64,000 nucleotides of DNA from JAFEDN01 sp963795715 (GCA_963795715.1 CAWCIY010000003.1:620001-684000); one strand, 5' to 3'. Shown: positions 1 through 9,779, counted from the stretch's first letter. Notes: generated by a model not told the origin, from the letters alone. Translations and numbers: made by a program.

Positions 1-1
1 C

Positions 2-874
2 AAAGCCTCAGGTGGCGGGGGAGGTCGGGGCATGCGGGTGGTGAGAAATGAAAACGACCTCATCAGTACCATCGCCACCACTCGCACTGAGGCTGGTGCA
101 GCCTTTGGCACTGATGAAGTCTATATGGAAAAATTTTTAGAAAACCCGCGACATATTGAAATACAAGTCTTGGCGGATACTCACGGCCAGGCTGTGCATC
201 TGGGAGAGCGGGACTGTTCGATGCAGCGTCGACACCAAAAAGTATTGGAAGAAGCTCCTGCGCCGGGAATTACTGAGGAGCAACGCGCTGAAATCGGTTC
301 ACGGTGTGTACAAGCTTGTTTGCGTTTAGGTTATCGGGGCGCCGGTACTTTTGAGTTTTTATATCAAGACGGTCATTTTTATTTTATTGAAATGAACACC
401 CGCGTGCAGGTGGAGCATCCTGTGACTGAACTGATTACCGGCATTGATATTGTCCGGGAACAAATCACCATTGCTGCCGGCGAACCCTTAAGTTTTTCTC
501 AAGACCAAGTCGAGATCAAAGGCCATGCCATTGAATGTCGAATCAATGCTGAAGACAGTAAAACTTTTATGCCTTGTCCCGGATTAGTGAGCCGTTATCA
601 CCCTCCGGGTGGTTTAGGAGTCAGGATGGATTCGCATTTATACAGCGGCTACAAAGTGCCGCCTTATTACGATTCTTTAATCGGCAAACTCATTGTGTAT
701 GGTAAAACACGGGATATTGCAATTGCACGTATGCGCAATGCCCTAGAGGAATTGGTGGTAGAAGGAATCAAAACCAATATTGAGCTTCATCAAAAACTGA
801 TGCAGGATCCTAATTTTATAGCCGGCGGCCAAAACATTCATTATTTAGAAAAGCTGCTGGGTCTGGCGCACTAG
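2..874 (+). CDS. accC: Biotin carboxylase subunit of acetyl-CoA carboxylase, 5'-truncated by the window edge
   Basis: Carboxylates the biotin of AccB at the expense of ATP, the first half-reaction of malonyl-CoA formation for fatty acid synthesis. The frame is already open at base 2 and begins inside the ATP-grasp glycine loop (KASGGGGGRGMRVV). Further along are CSMQRRHQKVLEEAPAP and FIEMNTRVQVEHPVTE, the conserved catalytic segments of AccC, and the C-terminal biotin carboxylase domain follows. Roughly the first 160 residues lie outside the window; the internal ATG at 32 is not the start. The stop TAG is one base before the prmA start, so the two genes are almost certainly cotranscribed, as in many gammaproteobacteria (accB-accC-prmA). 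Family assignment is certain; only the 5' end is missing. Confidence 0.97.
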   Translation, partial: KASGGGGGRGMRVVRNENDLISTIATTRTEAGAAFGTDEVYMEKFLENPRHIEIQVLADTHGQAVHLGERDCSMQRRHQKVLEEAPAPGITEEQRAEIGSRCVQACLRLGYRGAGTFEFLYQDGHFYFIEMNTRVQVEHPVTELITGIDIVREQITIAAGEPLSFSQDQVEIKGHAIECRINAEDSKTFMPCPGLVSRYHPPGGLGVRMDSHLYSGYKVPPYYDSLIGKLIVYGKTRDIAIARMRNALEELVVEGIKTNIELHQKLMQDPNFIAGGQNIHYLEKLLGLAH

Positions 875-875
875 C

Positions 876-1721
876 ATGCTAAAATTAATTATTGATGCTT
901 CAGCCACAGAGGCTGATGATTTAGCTGATTTATTAACAGAGCAAGGCGCCGAAGCAGTCAGCCTGGAAGATGGCGGCAATCAACCGTTGTTCCAAGAAAA
1001 ATTGCACGAAACACCTTTGTGGAACCAAACCCAAATCCAAGCATTATTTTCCGAAAAAACGGATATCACCAAGATCATTTCTGAATTAATAAAGATAGGT
1101 TTTACCCAACTTAATTACCGGGTAGAAAGTTTGGTAGAAGAAAATTGGGTGGCCAAGACCCAAGAAAATTTTCCTGTACGATGTTTTGCCAATCGCTTGT
1201 GGATAGTTCCATCGGGTGCAGTCTTGCGCATTAATCCAGGTTTAGGTTTTGGTACGGGTGCGCATCCTACCACTGCCCTTTGTTTAGAATGGCTGGCGCA
1301 GCAAGAACTGACTGGAAAAACGATTATTGATTATGGTTGCGGCTCAGGAATTTTGGGTTTATCCGGCTTGGCTTTGGGAGCAGAAAAAGTTTGGGCGGTG
1401 GATCATGACCCGCAAGCCCTCACCGCTACCCGCAACAACACTGAATTAAATCACTTCCCCGAAAACGCAGTTGCCATGGTGTTGCCGGAACAGTTGCCGA
1501 ATTTACAGGCGGAAATAGTGTTGGCGAATATTCTAGCGAATCCAATTTGTGAATTGGCGCCTATTTTAATTTCCCACTTAGCCCCGGGCGGCTGTTTGGT
1601 ATTATCCGGCTTTTTAAAAAATGAATTAGAAAAGGTATTGGCAGCCTATCAGCCCAAGCTGAATTTAGTGGCGACCTTTTGCCAAGACGATTGGGTCATG
1701 GTAATTTTGAATGGCAAATAG
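876..1721 (+). CDS. prmA: Ribosomal protein L11 methyltransferase
   Basis: SAM-dependent methyltransferase that trimethylates ribosomal protein L11. The 281-residue length is normal for PrmA. The SAM-binding core is visible as IIDYGCGSGILGLSGLALGA near residue 150, preceded by the family motif NPGLGFGTGAHPTT near 120; the catalytic-loop equivalent reads VLANILANPI near 215. The N-terminal L11-recognition domain is less conserved, as usual. The ATG follows the accC stop by one base, implying translational coupling. No transcription terminator is evident before the next gene, which has its own promoter region. Confidence 0.96.
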   Translation: MLKLIIDASATEADDLADLLTEQGAEAVSLEDGGNQPLFQEKLHETPLWNQTQIQALFSEKTDITKIISELIKIGFTQLNYRVESLVEENWVAKTQENFPVRCFANRLWIVPSGAVLRINPGLGFGTGAHPTTALCLEWLAQQELTGKTIIDYGCGSGILGLSGLALGAEKVWAVDHDPQALTATRNNTELNHFPENAVAMVLPEQLPNLQAEIVLANILANPICELAPILISHLAPGGCLVLSGFLKNELEKVLAAYQPKLNLVATFCQDDWVMVILNGK

Positions 1722-1801
1722 CCTCCATCTTGGGCTTATCTTTGCATGGCAAACGCTTGAACTATAACCTTGCACCTCCTTGCACCCACTCGTCAACCCG
1801 G

Positions 1802-1821
1802 TTTAATATTAATTTAATAAT
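1802..1821 (+). promoter_or_regulatory. PmrA-like box upstream of the 1871 gene
   Basis: Sequence TTTAATATT-AA-TTTAATAAT: two direct 9-mers with a 2-nt spacer, matching the form of the PmrA consensus of Legionella and Coxiella (cTTAATatT-N2-cTTAATatT). It ends about 50 nt before the ATG at 1871, the same distance as the boxes before the two giant genes. A possible -10 (CATACT, 1836-1841) lies downstream. The match is seen directly; binding by PmrA is inference. Confidence 0.6.
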
Positions 1822-1870
1822 ATTGATACACAATACATACTTAAGTAAGTTTAAAACGTGTAAAATAAAA

Positions 1871-2659
1871 ATGAAACCAATAAAAGTAACTTTGCTTTAT
1901 TATCCACCTGTTTGTACCCACGCTGCCGGCCATATCGCTCTGAAAGTCGAATTCCCAGAAAGTAAAAGTAAACTAGAATATACCGAACGCTTATCAGTAA
2001 TATTAGATGTTGGCGCTACTTTAACTTTAGCACATACTGCACAAAAATTCGGGGAACCCATAGAATACCCTCTACCACCTCCTTTTAAAGAAAAAGATTA
2101 CCACAAGGTAAATGAAATTGTGATGGGTATTAAAGAGACAGATTTTAGCCTATTTACTAATAACTGTGCAGATGCAGCTACCAAGCTGCTCATCGAATTG
2201 GGTTATGAAAGAATATCTCTATCCAAATTCATTAGCACCCCATCTGCTTTGAAGAACCAAATTGAAGAACATTACTGCCTACAAAAAAAGTTAAATAATA
2301 TATTTGAGCATAAGCCCTGGGGTAAAGATGAAAAGCAATGGCAAAATGTAAGGGGTAAACTTGTTGATATATTTAAATTAGATGGTTTTAGATTAAAAGC
2401 AGATTTTCTAAATATTCTAGACTGGAAAGAAATTCACAACCGAGTTAAAGATTTGATTAAAGAAAATAAATCGCCTCGAGCTTCACCCTTGCAAATTTTT
2501 GGCCCTCCGGAAACTTCTGAACGCTATAAAAAATTATCTGACTTACTCAGCGTTATTACTATGTATGCTTTTCCACAGGACGAAGCATTGAATATTGCTT
2601 TTATCAAGAAAAATGAGGAAGCAATTAATCGAATTATTTCTTCCTCTTATTTTTTTTAA
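1871..2659 (+). CDS. Uncharacterised protein, possible permuted papain/NlpC-P60-like hydrolase, candidate secreted effector
   Basis: A 262-residue protein starting at the ATG at 1871; the frame extends upstream into prmA but that part is not protein-like. No signal peptide or membrane segment. Two conserved-looking spots suggest a circularly permuted cysteine hydrolase, in which His precedes Cys: THAAGHIALKVEF near residue 20 and FTNNCADAATKLLIELGY near residue 95, resembling the NC(x)HF-type motif of permuted NlpC/P60, LRAT and PPPDE families. The rest is helical and lysine-rich, with an aromatic C-terminus (SSYFF). GC is clearly lower than in prmA, and a PmrA-like box lies about 50 nt upstream, both fitting a Dot/Icm-type effector. 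The fold call is inference from motifs; the protein could equally belong to an unknown family. Confidence 0.55.
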   Translation: MKPIKVTLLYYPPVCTHAAGHIALKVEFPESKSKLEYTERLSVILDVGATLTLAHTAQKFGEPIEYPLPPPFKEKDYHKVNEIVMGIKETDFSLFTNNCADAATKLLIELGYERISLSKFISTPSALKNQIEEHYCLQKKLNNIFEHKPWGKDEKQWQNVRGKLVDIFKLDGFRLKADFLNILDWKEIHNRVKDLIKENKSPRASPLQIFGPPETSERYKKLSDLLSVITMYAFPQDEALNIAFIKKNEEAINRIISSSYFF

Positions 2660-2723
2660 CTACATCACGCAGATTAAAAAAAGGACTTGAATCTTCGGCT
2701 ATTTGAACAAAATCGCTTAGCTT

Positions 2724-3734
2724 TTAGCTCAACAAACTAAATAAATCTTTCGGATTTTCTAAATCGGGAATTAAATCAACTACTGTGCCTAATTGGTATT
2801 GCTGCACCAAGCGATAAATATATCTCAAGATGGAATAGTCTTCTAAGGCAAAACCGACTGAGTCAAATATAAATAGCTGTTGGGAATTTTGCCGGCCTGG
2901 CTTTCTCCCGCTGACAATTTCCCAAAGCTCTGCATACACCGATGGGTTAATTAAGTTTTGGATTTCTCCTTCTACCCGGGTTTGTTCGTAATTCTCGACC
3001 ACAATTTGGCTACGCAACAACAGCTCAGGATCCAATTCAGTTTTTCCCGGTGCGTCTCCACCAATGGCATTGATGTGCACCCCTGAAGGCACCCGTTCAC
3101 TTTTCAAAATGTGCATTTTGCTTTTGGCCGCTGTGGCGGTGACAATAATTTGAGCTTCGGCAATCGCTGAATCGGTGTCAAAAGCCGGAATCAGCTTGAG
3201 GTCATAATTGACTAAATTAGCCGCAAATTTTTTCATTGCTTCCGGATCTCGATCATAATAATGCACTTCTTGAATTCCTAAAGCGTAGTGATGGGCCAGT
3301 ATTTGAAACTCGGATTGGGAGCCCGTACCTATAATCGCCATAGTATCTGCGTTTTTTGGGGCTAAATAAGTGGAAGCCAAGGCGCAAGTAGCTGCCGTTC
3401 TAAAAGCGGTGAGCAAGGTCATTTCTGAAATCAGCAAAGGGTAGCCGCTGGCAACATCCGCTAAAAGGCCCAAAGCCACAACATTAATTTTATTCTCGGC
3501 CGGATTATAAGGATGTCCGTTGACATATTTAAAACTATAAAAAGTATCATCACTGATGGGCATCAGTTCAATCACACCATGTGGATAATGGGTAGCATGC
3601 CGAGGCGTTTTTTTAAATTCCTGCCAGCGTGCAAAATCCAACTTAAGTTCTTCTAGGAGCTCGAGAAAGAAAAAATTTAATTGTTTTTTCTTAATAATTG
3701 TTTTGATGTCGTTGATTGTGACAATTTTTAACAT
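2724..3734 (-). CDS. Ornithine cyclodeaminase / mu-crystallin family protein
   Basis: Rossmann-fold NAD(P)-dependent enzyme family covering ornithine cyclodeaminase, alanine dehydrogenase and ketimine reductases. The nucleotide-binding loop AIIGTGSQSEFQ lies near residue 135, followed by the family segments TATAAKSKMH and HINAIGGDAPGKTELDP. The N-terminal substrate segment carries SEMTLLTAFRTAATCALAS. Length (336 aa) is typical. The extended middle (VNGHPYNPAENKINVVALGLLAD) matches the ornithine cyclodeaminase subgroup more than alanine dehydrogenases, so conversion of ornithine to proline with ammonia release is the best guess. It is transcribed away from the oxoprolinase gene with about 65 nt between the starts. 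Substrate is not determinable from the sequence. Confidence 0.85.
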   Translation of the reverse strand: MLKIVTINDIKTIIKKKQLNFFFLELLEELKLDFARWQEFKKTPRHATHYPHGVIELMPISDDTFYSFKYVNGHPYNPAENKINVVALGLLADVASGYPLLISEMTLLTAFRTAATCALASTYLAPKNADTMAIIGTGSQSEFQILAHHYALGIQEVHYYDRDPEAMKKFAANLVNYDLKLIPAFDTDSAIAEAQIIVTATAAKSKMHILKSERVPSGVHINAIGGDAPGKTELDPELLLRSQIVVENYEQTRVEGEIQNLINPSVYAELWEIVSGRKPGRQNSQQLFIFDSVGFALEDYSILRYIYRLVQQYQLGTVVDLIPDLENPKDLFSLLS

Positions 3735-3801
3735 AACAATCCCTTGCGCAATGATCTTTAGCTATAATAAGATAATGGCATAATAATTGGACATACACAG
3801 G

Positions 3802-6800
3802 ATGTCAAAACAGCAATGGGAAATATGGATCGATCGTGGCGGAACTTTTACGGATATCGTCGCCCGTGATCCTAATGGCAGGATTATCACTCGCAAATTA
3901 TTGTCGGATAATCCTGAGCATTACTCAGATGCAGCGATTCAAGGCATTCGCGACGTTCTGCAATTAAAACCAAATGAAAAATTTCCAGAACACTTAATTT
4001 CCTCTATTAAGATGGGAACAACCATTGCAACCAATACTCTGCTGGAACGTAAAGGCCCCCCTGTAGCACTGGCGATCACAGAAGGATTTCGGGATGCTTT
4101 GCGCATTGGCTATCAAAACCGGCCTAAATTATTTGAACTCAATATTGTCTTACCTGCTCAGCTCTATAATCAAGTGATTGAAATTAAAGAACGGATCGAC
4201 GCACAAGGCAAAGTGTTGCAAGTGCTCGATGAAAATTTAACCCAGCAAAGTTTGAGTCAGGTTTATTCAGCAGGTTATCGAGCCATTGCCATTGTGTTGA
4301 TGCACGCTTATCGATATCCACATCATGAAAAAAAAATCATGGCGCTGGCTCAACAAATAGGATTTACCCAGATTTCGGTCAGTCATCAAGTAGCGCCGGT
4401 GGTTAAGCTAATCAGTCGAGGCGACACCACGGTGGTCGATGCCTATCTTTCACCGGTATTATCTCAATATATTCAGCAATTACGAAAAACTTTAGGTCAG
4501 ATCCCATTGTTTTTTCTGCAATCTAATGGCGGGTTAGTCAACGCCACTGAATTTCAAGGTAAAGACAGCATATTTTCAGGCCCTGCTGGCGGTGTAGTTG
4601 GCATGGTGAAAACTGCCAAAAGCGCTGGTTTCGATAAAATAATCGGTTTCGATATGGGGGGGACTTCAACGGATATTTCACACTTTGCAGGCGAATACGA
4701 GCGTACTTACTCTTGGGAAATTGCCGGTGTCAGGTTGCGAGCGCCGATGATGTTGATCGAAACCATCGCCTCTGGAGGCGGGTCTATTTTACATTTTGAC
4801 GGGCAACGATATTCAGTTGGACCTGATTCAGCCGGCGCCAATCCAGGGCCAGCCTGTTACCGGCGAAATGGACCTTTAACTATCACCGATTGCAACGTTC
4901 AAGTAGGAAAAATTCAAGCTGATTTTTTCCCAAAGGTATTTGGAGCATCAGGAAATCAATCCATTGATGTTGAATGGGTTCATAAAAAATTTAAAGAACT
5001 GGCCATAAAAATTGAGCAAGCAACTGGCCATGCTCGAACAGCAGAACAGGTAGCAGAAGGATTTCTGCAAATTGCTGTTGAAAACATGGTCAACGCCATC
5101 AAAAAAATTTCGTTAAATCGCGGTTATAAAATCAATGAATACTTGTTAAATTGCTTTGGCGGTGCAGCAGGTCAGCATGTTTGTCAGGTTGCCGATGCAC
5201 TCGATATTCAAAAAATTCTAGTTCATCCTTACGCTGGAGTGCTCTCTGCATATGGCATTGGAATGGCGGAAATTCGAGTCATTAAACAACAATCTATTGA
5301 AAAACTGCTGACTTCATCGCTGTTATTGAATTTAAAAAAAATATTCCAGAGTTTGGAGCCGGAAAATTTGGCTCAACAATATCTGGTTATTCGAAAAATT
5401 CATTTGCATTATCAAGACTCTGATACCGCTCTAGTCGTTGATTTTGGCGATCTAAAAACAATCAAACAATCTTTCTATCGTGAGCATCAAAATAGATTCG
5501 GATTTCACTCTAAACGAAAAGCGATTTTCGTAGAATCGGTTTCAGTCGAAACGATTTGCCAAAGCACTCCGGTGAAGGAAATGGAAGTTTTAGTGCAATC
5601 AAAACGAAATCAAGAAGCGATAACGCCTCTGACTGTCGTCAAAGTCTTTATGCAAGGTCATTTTGTCAATACACCCATATATCTGCGAGCCAATTTAATA
5701 CCTGGCGATTGCATCAGAGGCAGTGCAATTATCTGTGAAGACCACACAACCACTGTGATTGAACCAGGTTGGCAGGCAGAATTGACCCCTAAAAAACACC
5801 TGCTGCTCAGCCGTTATCAACCTCTCACTCAAAAGAAAACTCTTAGCACACAGGCTGATCCGGTGATGTTAGAAGTTTTTAATAACCGTTTTATGAATAT
5901 AGCCGAACAAATGGGTGAAGTGCTGCGAAATACCGCCAGTTCGGTCAATATCAAAGAAAGATTGGATTTCTCATGTGCTATTTTTGATAATCAAGGCGAT
6001 CTGGTTGCTAATGCTCCTCATATTCCAGTCCATTTAGGTTCAATGAGTGAAAGTGTTAAAAACGTCCTCAAACAATTTAAAAATAGCATGCATGCTGATG
6101 ACGCTTTTGTTCTCAATGATCCCTATCACGGTGGCACACATTTACCAGATATTACGGTTATTCAGCCAGTTTTTGACGATGCCGGTAAAGAGTTATTATT
6201 TCTAGTCGGATCACGTGGCCACCACGCTGATATTGGTGGAATTACACCCGGCTCTGTCCCTGCTAAAAGCAAAATAATTGAAGAAGAGGGCGTGTTAATT
6301 AAAAATTTTCAGATCTTAAACCGTGGTCGCTTTTCAGAAAAAGCGACTTGCGAATTATTACAAAATGCTCCATACCCTGCACGTAATCCGCAACAAAACT
6401 TAGAAGATCTTAAAGCCCAGATCGCGGCAAACCAATATGGAATTCATGCCTTAAACAAATTAAATAAAGAATTTAGTTTGAAGGTGGTGCAAGCCTATAT
6501 GCAACATGTGCAAAATAATGCGAAACATTCGGTGGAGAAATTATTAACTCGATTGTCAGAAGGAAATTTTAATTACTATTTGGATGATCATTCTAAAATC
6601 GCGGTCAATGTGACCATTCATCGCAATCAAAAACGGATACTGTTTGACTTTACTGGCAGCGCTGCTCAACATCCGGGAAATTTTAATGCACCTAAAGCAA
6701 TTTGTTATGCGGCAGTTATGTATGTGATCCGTTGCCTAATTGCTGAAAATATTCCATTAAATAGCGGATTTTTTGCAGTAATTGAAATAATTATTCCTGA

Positions 6801-7398
6801 TGGCGGCATTTTAAATCCCCATTATCCTGCCGCAGTCGTTGCAGGTAATGTTGAAACTTCACAATGCATAGTAGACACCTTGTTAGGTGCAATGAAAATT
6901 GTTGCTGCTTCTCAAGGCACCTGCAATAATTTTACTTTCGGCAATGACCGCTACCAATATTATGAAACGATTTGCGGTGGTGCAGGCGCTGGGCCAGGAT
7001 TTCATGGCGCATCGGCAGTTCATACTCACATGACCAATACTTACCTCACGGATCCCGAAGTGTTAGAACAACGTTTTCCAGTCATTTTAGAAGCCTTTTC
7101 AATTCGCCATGGGAGTGGTGGAGAAGGTAAATATCATGGCGGAAATGGCGTGATTCGCCGAATCCGTTTTTTAGAAAAGATGACGGCAAACATTATTTCT
7201 AGCCATCGCATTATTCCGCCTTATGGATTATGCGGCGGCGGTCCAGGCCAAGTGGGCCGTAATTGGGTACAACGAGCCGATGGCAAAATAGAAGAATTAG
7301 CCAGCAGCGCCACAGTTTACATGGAACCTGGGGATGTCTTTATCATTGAAACTCCCGGCGGCGGTGGTTATCAAAGCTCCGGCATTAAAACCGATTAA
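3802..7398 (+). CDS. 5-oxoprolinase / hydantoinase family protein, HyuA-HyuB fusion
   Basis: Large cytoplasmic enzyme family that hydrolyses 5-oxoproline to glutamate with ATP (OplA) or hydantoins. Domain order: HyuA N-terminal domain (WIDRGGTFTDIVARDP at residue 8), HyuA ATPase-like domain (GFDMGGTSTDIS, GPAGGVVGM), a linker near residue 650, then the HyuB domain (NDPYHGGTHLPDITV, near 780; GSRGHHADIGG). The full fusion length of about 1200 residues equals that of bacterial and eukaryotic 5-oxoprolinases. The start is placed at ATG 3802 because the family begins directly at this motif; an in-frame TTG at 3787 is an alternative. Codon use looks like that of the core genes. Divergent from the ornithine cyclodeaminase gene, so a shared amino-acid catabolic role is possible but unproved. 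Confidence 0.92.
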   Translation: MSKQQWEIWIDRGGTFTDIVARDPNGRIITRKLLSDNPEHYSDAAIQGIRDVLQLKPNEKFPEHLISSIKMGTTIATNTLLERKGPPVALAITEGFRDALRIGYQNRPKLFELNIVLPAQLYNQVIEIKERIDAQGKVLQVLDENLTQQSLSQVYSAGYRAIAIVLMHAYRYPHHEKKIMALAQQIGFTQISVSHQVAPVVKLISRGDTTVVDAYLSPVLSQYIQQLRKTLGQIPLFFLQSNGGLVNATEFQGKDSIFSGPAGGVVGMVKTAKSAGFDKIIGFDMGGTSTDISHFAGEYERTYSWEIAGVRLRAPMMLIETIASGGGSILHFDGQRYSVGPDSAGANPGPACYRRNGPLTITDCNVQVGKIQADFFPKVFGASGNQSIDVEWVHKKFKELAIKIEQATGHARTAEQVAEGFLQIAVENMVNAIKKISLNRGYKINEYLLNCFGGAAGQHVCQVADALDIQKILVHPYAGVLSAYGIGMAEIRVIKQQSIEKLLTSSLLLNLKKIFQSLEPENLAQQYLVIRKIHLHYQDSDTALVVDFGDLKTIKQSFYREHQNRFGFHSKRKAIFVESVSVETICQSTPVKEMEVLVQSKRNQEAITPLTVVKVFMQGHFVNTPIYLRANLIPGDCIRGSAIICEDHTTTVIEPGWQAELTPKKHLLLSRYQPLTQKKTLSTQADPVMLEVFNNRFMNIAEQMGEVLRNTASSVNIKERLDFSCAIFDNQGDLVANAPHIPVHLGSMSESVKNVLKQFKNSMHADDAFVLNDPYHGGTHLPDITVIQPVFDDAGKELLFLVGSRGHHADIGGITPGSVPAKSKIIEEEGVLIKNFQILNRGRFSEKATCELLQNAPYPARNPQQNLEDLKAQIAANQYGIHALNKLNKEFSLKVVQAYMQHVQNNAKHSVEKLLTRLSEGNFNYYLDDHSKIAVNVTIHRNQKRILFDFTGSAAQHPGNFNAPKAICYAAVMYVIRCLIAENIPLNSGFFAVIEIIIPDGGILNPHYPAAVVAGNVETSQCIVDTLLGAMKIVAASQGTCNNFTFGNDRYQYYETICGGAGAGPGFHGASAVHTHMTNTYLTDPEVLEQRFPVILEAFSIRHGSGGEGKYHGGNGVIRRIRFLEKMTANIISSHRIIPPYGLCGGGPGQVGRNWVQRADGKIEELASSATVYMEPGDVFIIETPGGGGYQSSGIKTD

Positions 7399-7612
7399 CA
7401 TCCGCTCATATGTTTTATTCCATGCCCGCCAACATTGTGACAAATTGTACCGAAGACCGAATAGAATTTCCATCATGGAAGCGACGTAAAATTGAGGCTG
7501 AATTTTCTGGCGGCGACGTCAGTAGCGACTGAGATGTATTTTCCATCTGCAACGTACTTTTTTGCCTTTTCAAAAATTTTTCTGAAAATTAATTTAATGT
7601 GAAATATCGCGG

Positions 7613-7632
7613 GTTAATACTAATTTAATAAT
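7613..7632 (+). promoter_or_regulatory. PmrA-like box upstream of the 7.7-9.6 kb locus
   Basis: GTTAATACT-AA-TTTAATAAT, again two 9-mers 2 nt apart. The surrounding stretch resembles that before the 1871 gene: both boxes are followed, after an AT-rich gap, by the string TTAAGTAAGTTTAA. A -10-like TATACA is at 7643-7648. The box sits directly upstream of a decayed gene start (7700) and about 270 nt upstream of the intact gene at 7899. Regulation by PmrA is inference. Confidence 0.55.
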
Positions 7633-7676
7633 GTTAACATAATATACACATATTATATTTAAGTAAGTTTAAGACC

Positions 7677-7790
7677 TAAACAAAAAGAGAAAAATCAAAA
7701 TGAAAATAGAACAATTAAAATATAATGACGAATTTAATCATATATACATAGTGATAATGAATATAAAAGACACTTCTTAATTGTCTCCGG
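7677..7790 (+). pseudogene. Decayed duplicate of the 5' end of the following gene
   Basis: From TAAACAAAAAGAGAAAAATC through an ATG at 7700 the sequence parallels the start of the 7899 gene, including its ribosome site. Translation gives MKIEQLKYNDEFNHIY and, after a broken stretch, KDTS then stop, against MKKEQYSEKFNHIY and KRHFLIAL in the intact copy; the DNA string AAAGACACTTCTTAATTG is shared. Only about 100 nt survive. The rest of the 7399-7898 interval is AT-rich and shows no other gene. Confidence 0.6.
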
Positions 7791-7898
7791 TCATTTTCCC
7801 AAAAAAGTTTTATTTATACTATTTAATTTAAATAAAGAATTTAATATACATAAAATAAAAAGTACATTCCAGGATTTAAACAAAAAGAGAAAAACAAA

Positions 7899-9599
7899 AT
7901 GAAAAAAGAACAATATAGTGAAAAATTTAATCATATATATACAACCCTGAACAGTGAAGAGAAAAGACACTTCTTAATTGCCTTACTAACAAAAAATAAT
8001 AACGAATTGAAAAACATCTTAGGCCCTATCTCTAAGAAAACAAATTCTGATATTAAGAGTTTTGAAGCGGAAACTGCAAACTATTTTAAAGAATCAAAGA
8101 AGGGTGAGGCGGTTCCTTTCCAAATACTTGAGTGTATTAAGGTGTCATTCTCTACTGAAAAAAAGCAAGAATTATTACTATTATTACTGAATGTCTTTCA
8201 ATCTATTCCAGAGGCAAGCTTCGATAATCAAAATAGCATGAGCATGAAAACTAAAAAAGGATTATTACCTATTTTTTTAGAGAAAGTGGATACTAACATT
8301 AAGAGTACTATCATAGCAGAACTCACTGATTTATCCTATACTCCTATTTTACCAGCACTAAGTCCTTCAGAAGTGAAGATTAAATCAAGAATAACAATAA
8401 ATGAATATAAAGCAGCAGGAAAATGCAACCTCGATCTCTCTGAGTTTTTAATATTGACTATTGCTTTACTCAAAGATTGCGAAAAAGTATTACCTCCATC
8501 TATAGGAATAGACTTAGCCTGTAATTACTTGTTTACAAATTATGATGATTGTTTAAAGTCAATCAAAGATTACTGCGAAGAGAGGTTAAATCAATATGTA
8601 AGTTCAGTCTTCAAGTTGTCACCAACAGAAACAGAAATATTTAAAATAGTGCTTACTGGTTCCAAAAACATATCAAAATTTGATTTTGAAAAGAATAGCG
8701 CTAGGGAATTTTTTGAAACTCGTTTGAGTCAATATATTGTAGGACTGGGCGAAGAATCAAAATCAAAATCAAAATCAAAAGAGAATGGAAATTTAAACCA
8801 TGCTACTTTAACGGCAGTAAATAAAATATTGCAGTATTTTCTAGGTGAAGCTGGGAAAGTTCATAATTCGGAAGAATTGGAAGTTAAAATTAGTATATTT
8901 GCTAATTCTTATAAAGATAAAAAAAGATTTGATCCCCACAGACTAGAAGAGATTCAAAAACATAATGAAGAATACCAAAAAAGAGACAGAATAGCTAAAT
9001 CCCCTTATATAGAAAGAAAACATGAAGCCACTGAATCTGACGTCAGTGAACACCAGGTTTTTAGCAGTAGCGGAGGGGTGATGAAAGGAAAAACTCCTAC
9101 TTTTTTAAATAGTCAACTGCCTCCTATTAGGAATGCTCTCAACTGTGTTACGGTTAAAGCACCCTATGATTCTAAGAAAGCTCAATGGGGTCATGAAAGA
9201 ATCTATTCGGCTTATGTTGGATCCATTTCAGGTCATGCGGCTAACATTATTGGTATGCTTGAATATTACTTAAAAGATCCGCAAAATAGTCAAAATAAAG
9301 ATAAGACAGTCTTAAGTAATGATATTAATATGTTTTTAGTTCAAATTGTGGGTGTTTATGCAAAAAGAGGGTATCACAGCATGTTGGAAGTAATGGATAT
9401 AATACATAGTAAATCAATACAAAATCTATTTAAGCAATATCACGTAAACGTTAATTTACATCAATGTTTTTTAAATGAAAACTTGCATGGGCAGCTTCTT
9501 AATTATGCAATGGATGATGCTTTAGCTTATACTAAGACCCTCGTTTTTAAGAGGGGTGTTCACAATGACCTCTTAACCTCTCGAGCTCTTGCGCAGTGA
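7899..9599 (+). CDS. Large helical protein of unknown function, candidate effector
   Basis: 566 residues, lysine- and glutamate-rich, no signal peptide or membrane segment, so cytoplasmic or secreted by a leaderless route. The ATG at 7899 has an AGAG ribosome-site match and is confirmed by the parallel start in the upstream relic. A short (Ser-Lys)4 run near residue 287 comes from a TCAAAA microsatellite around 8755-8780. The C-terminal 150 residues look more ordered, with conserved-looking GHAANIIGMLEYYL and AKRGYHSMLEVMDIIHS. I do not recognise a family. Low GC, neighbouring ankyrin-like gene, duplicated 5' end and the upstream PmrA-like box together suggest a Dot/Icm-type substrate; this is inference. 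Confidence 0.6.
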   Translation: MKKEQYSEKFNHIYTTLNSEEKRHFLIALLTKNNNELKNILGPISKKTNSDIKSFEAETANYFKESKKGEAVPFQILECIKVSFSTEKKQELLLLLLNVFQSIPEASFDNQNSMSMKTKKGLLPIFLEKVDTNIKSTIIAELTDLSYTPILPALSPSEVKIKSRITINEYKAAGKCNLDLSEFLILTIALLKDCEKVLPPSIGIDLACNYLFTNYDDCLKSIKDYCEERLNQYVSSVFKLSPTETEIFKIVLTGSKNISKFDFEKNSAREFFETRLSQYIVGLGEESKSKSKSKENGNLNHATLTAVNKILQYFLGEAGKVHNSEELEVKISIFANSYKDKKRFDPHRLEEIQKHNEEYQKRDRIAKSPYIERKHEATESDVSEHQVFSSSGGVMKGKTPTFLNSQLPPIRNALNCVTVKAPYDSKKAQWGHERIYSAYVGSISGHAANIIGMLEYYLKDPQNSQNKDKTVLSNDINMFLVQIVGVYAKRGYHSMLEVMDIIHSKSIQNLFKQYHVNVNLHQCFLNENLHGQLLNYAMDDALAYTKTLVFKRGVHNDLLTSRALAQ

Positions 9600-9779
9600 G
9601 GAAGGATAGACTCTGGCGGAAAATAAGGACGGCTCAATATCAGCATATTCGGCTTCTCTCAACACTTGGGAAAGCCGATGTGCTTGATTGTAGACGGTTT
9701 GGTTCATCCATGAAATATTCGGATTATGGTTGTATTTTTAGTAAAAATACTGTACCTTCAAGAGTCATTAGGGAAAAAA

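Noticed and set aside
1679..1870. Upstream extension of the 1871 gene into prmA
   Set aside because: The extension overlaps prmA and the PmrA-like box and has no conserved features; ATG 1871 is the better start.
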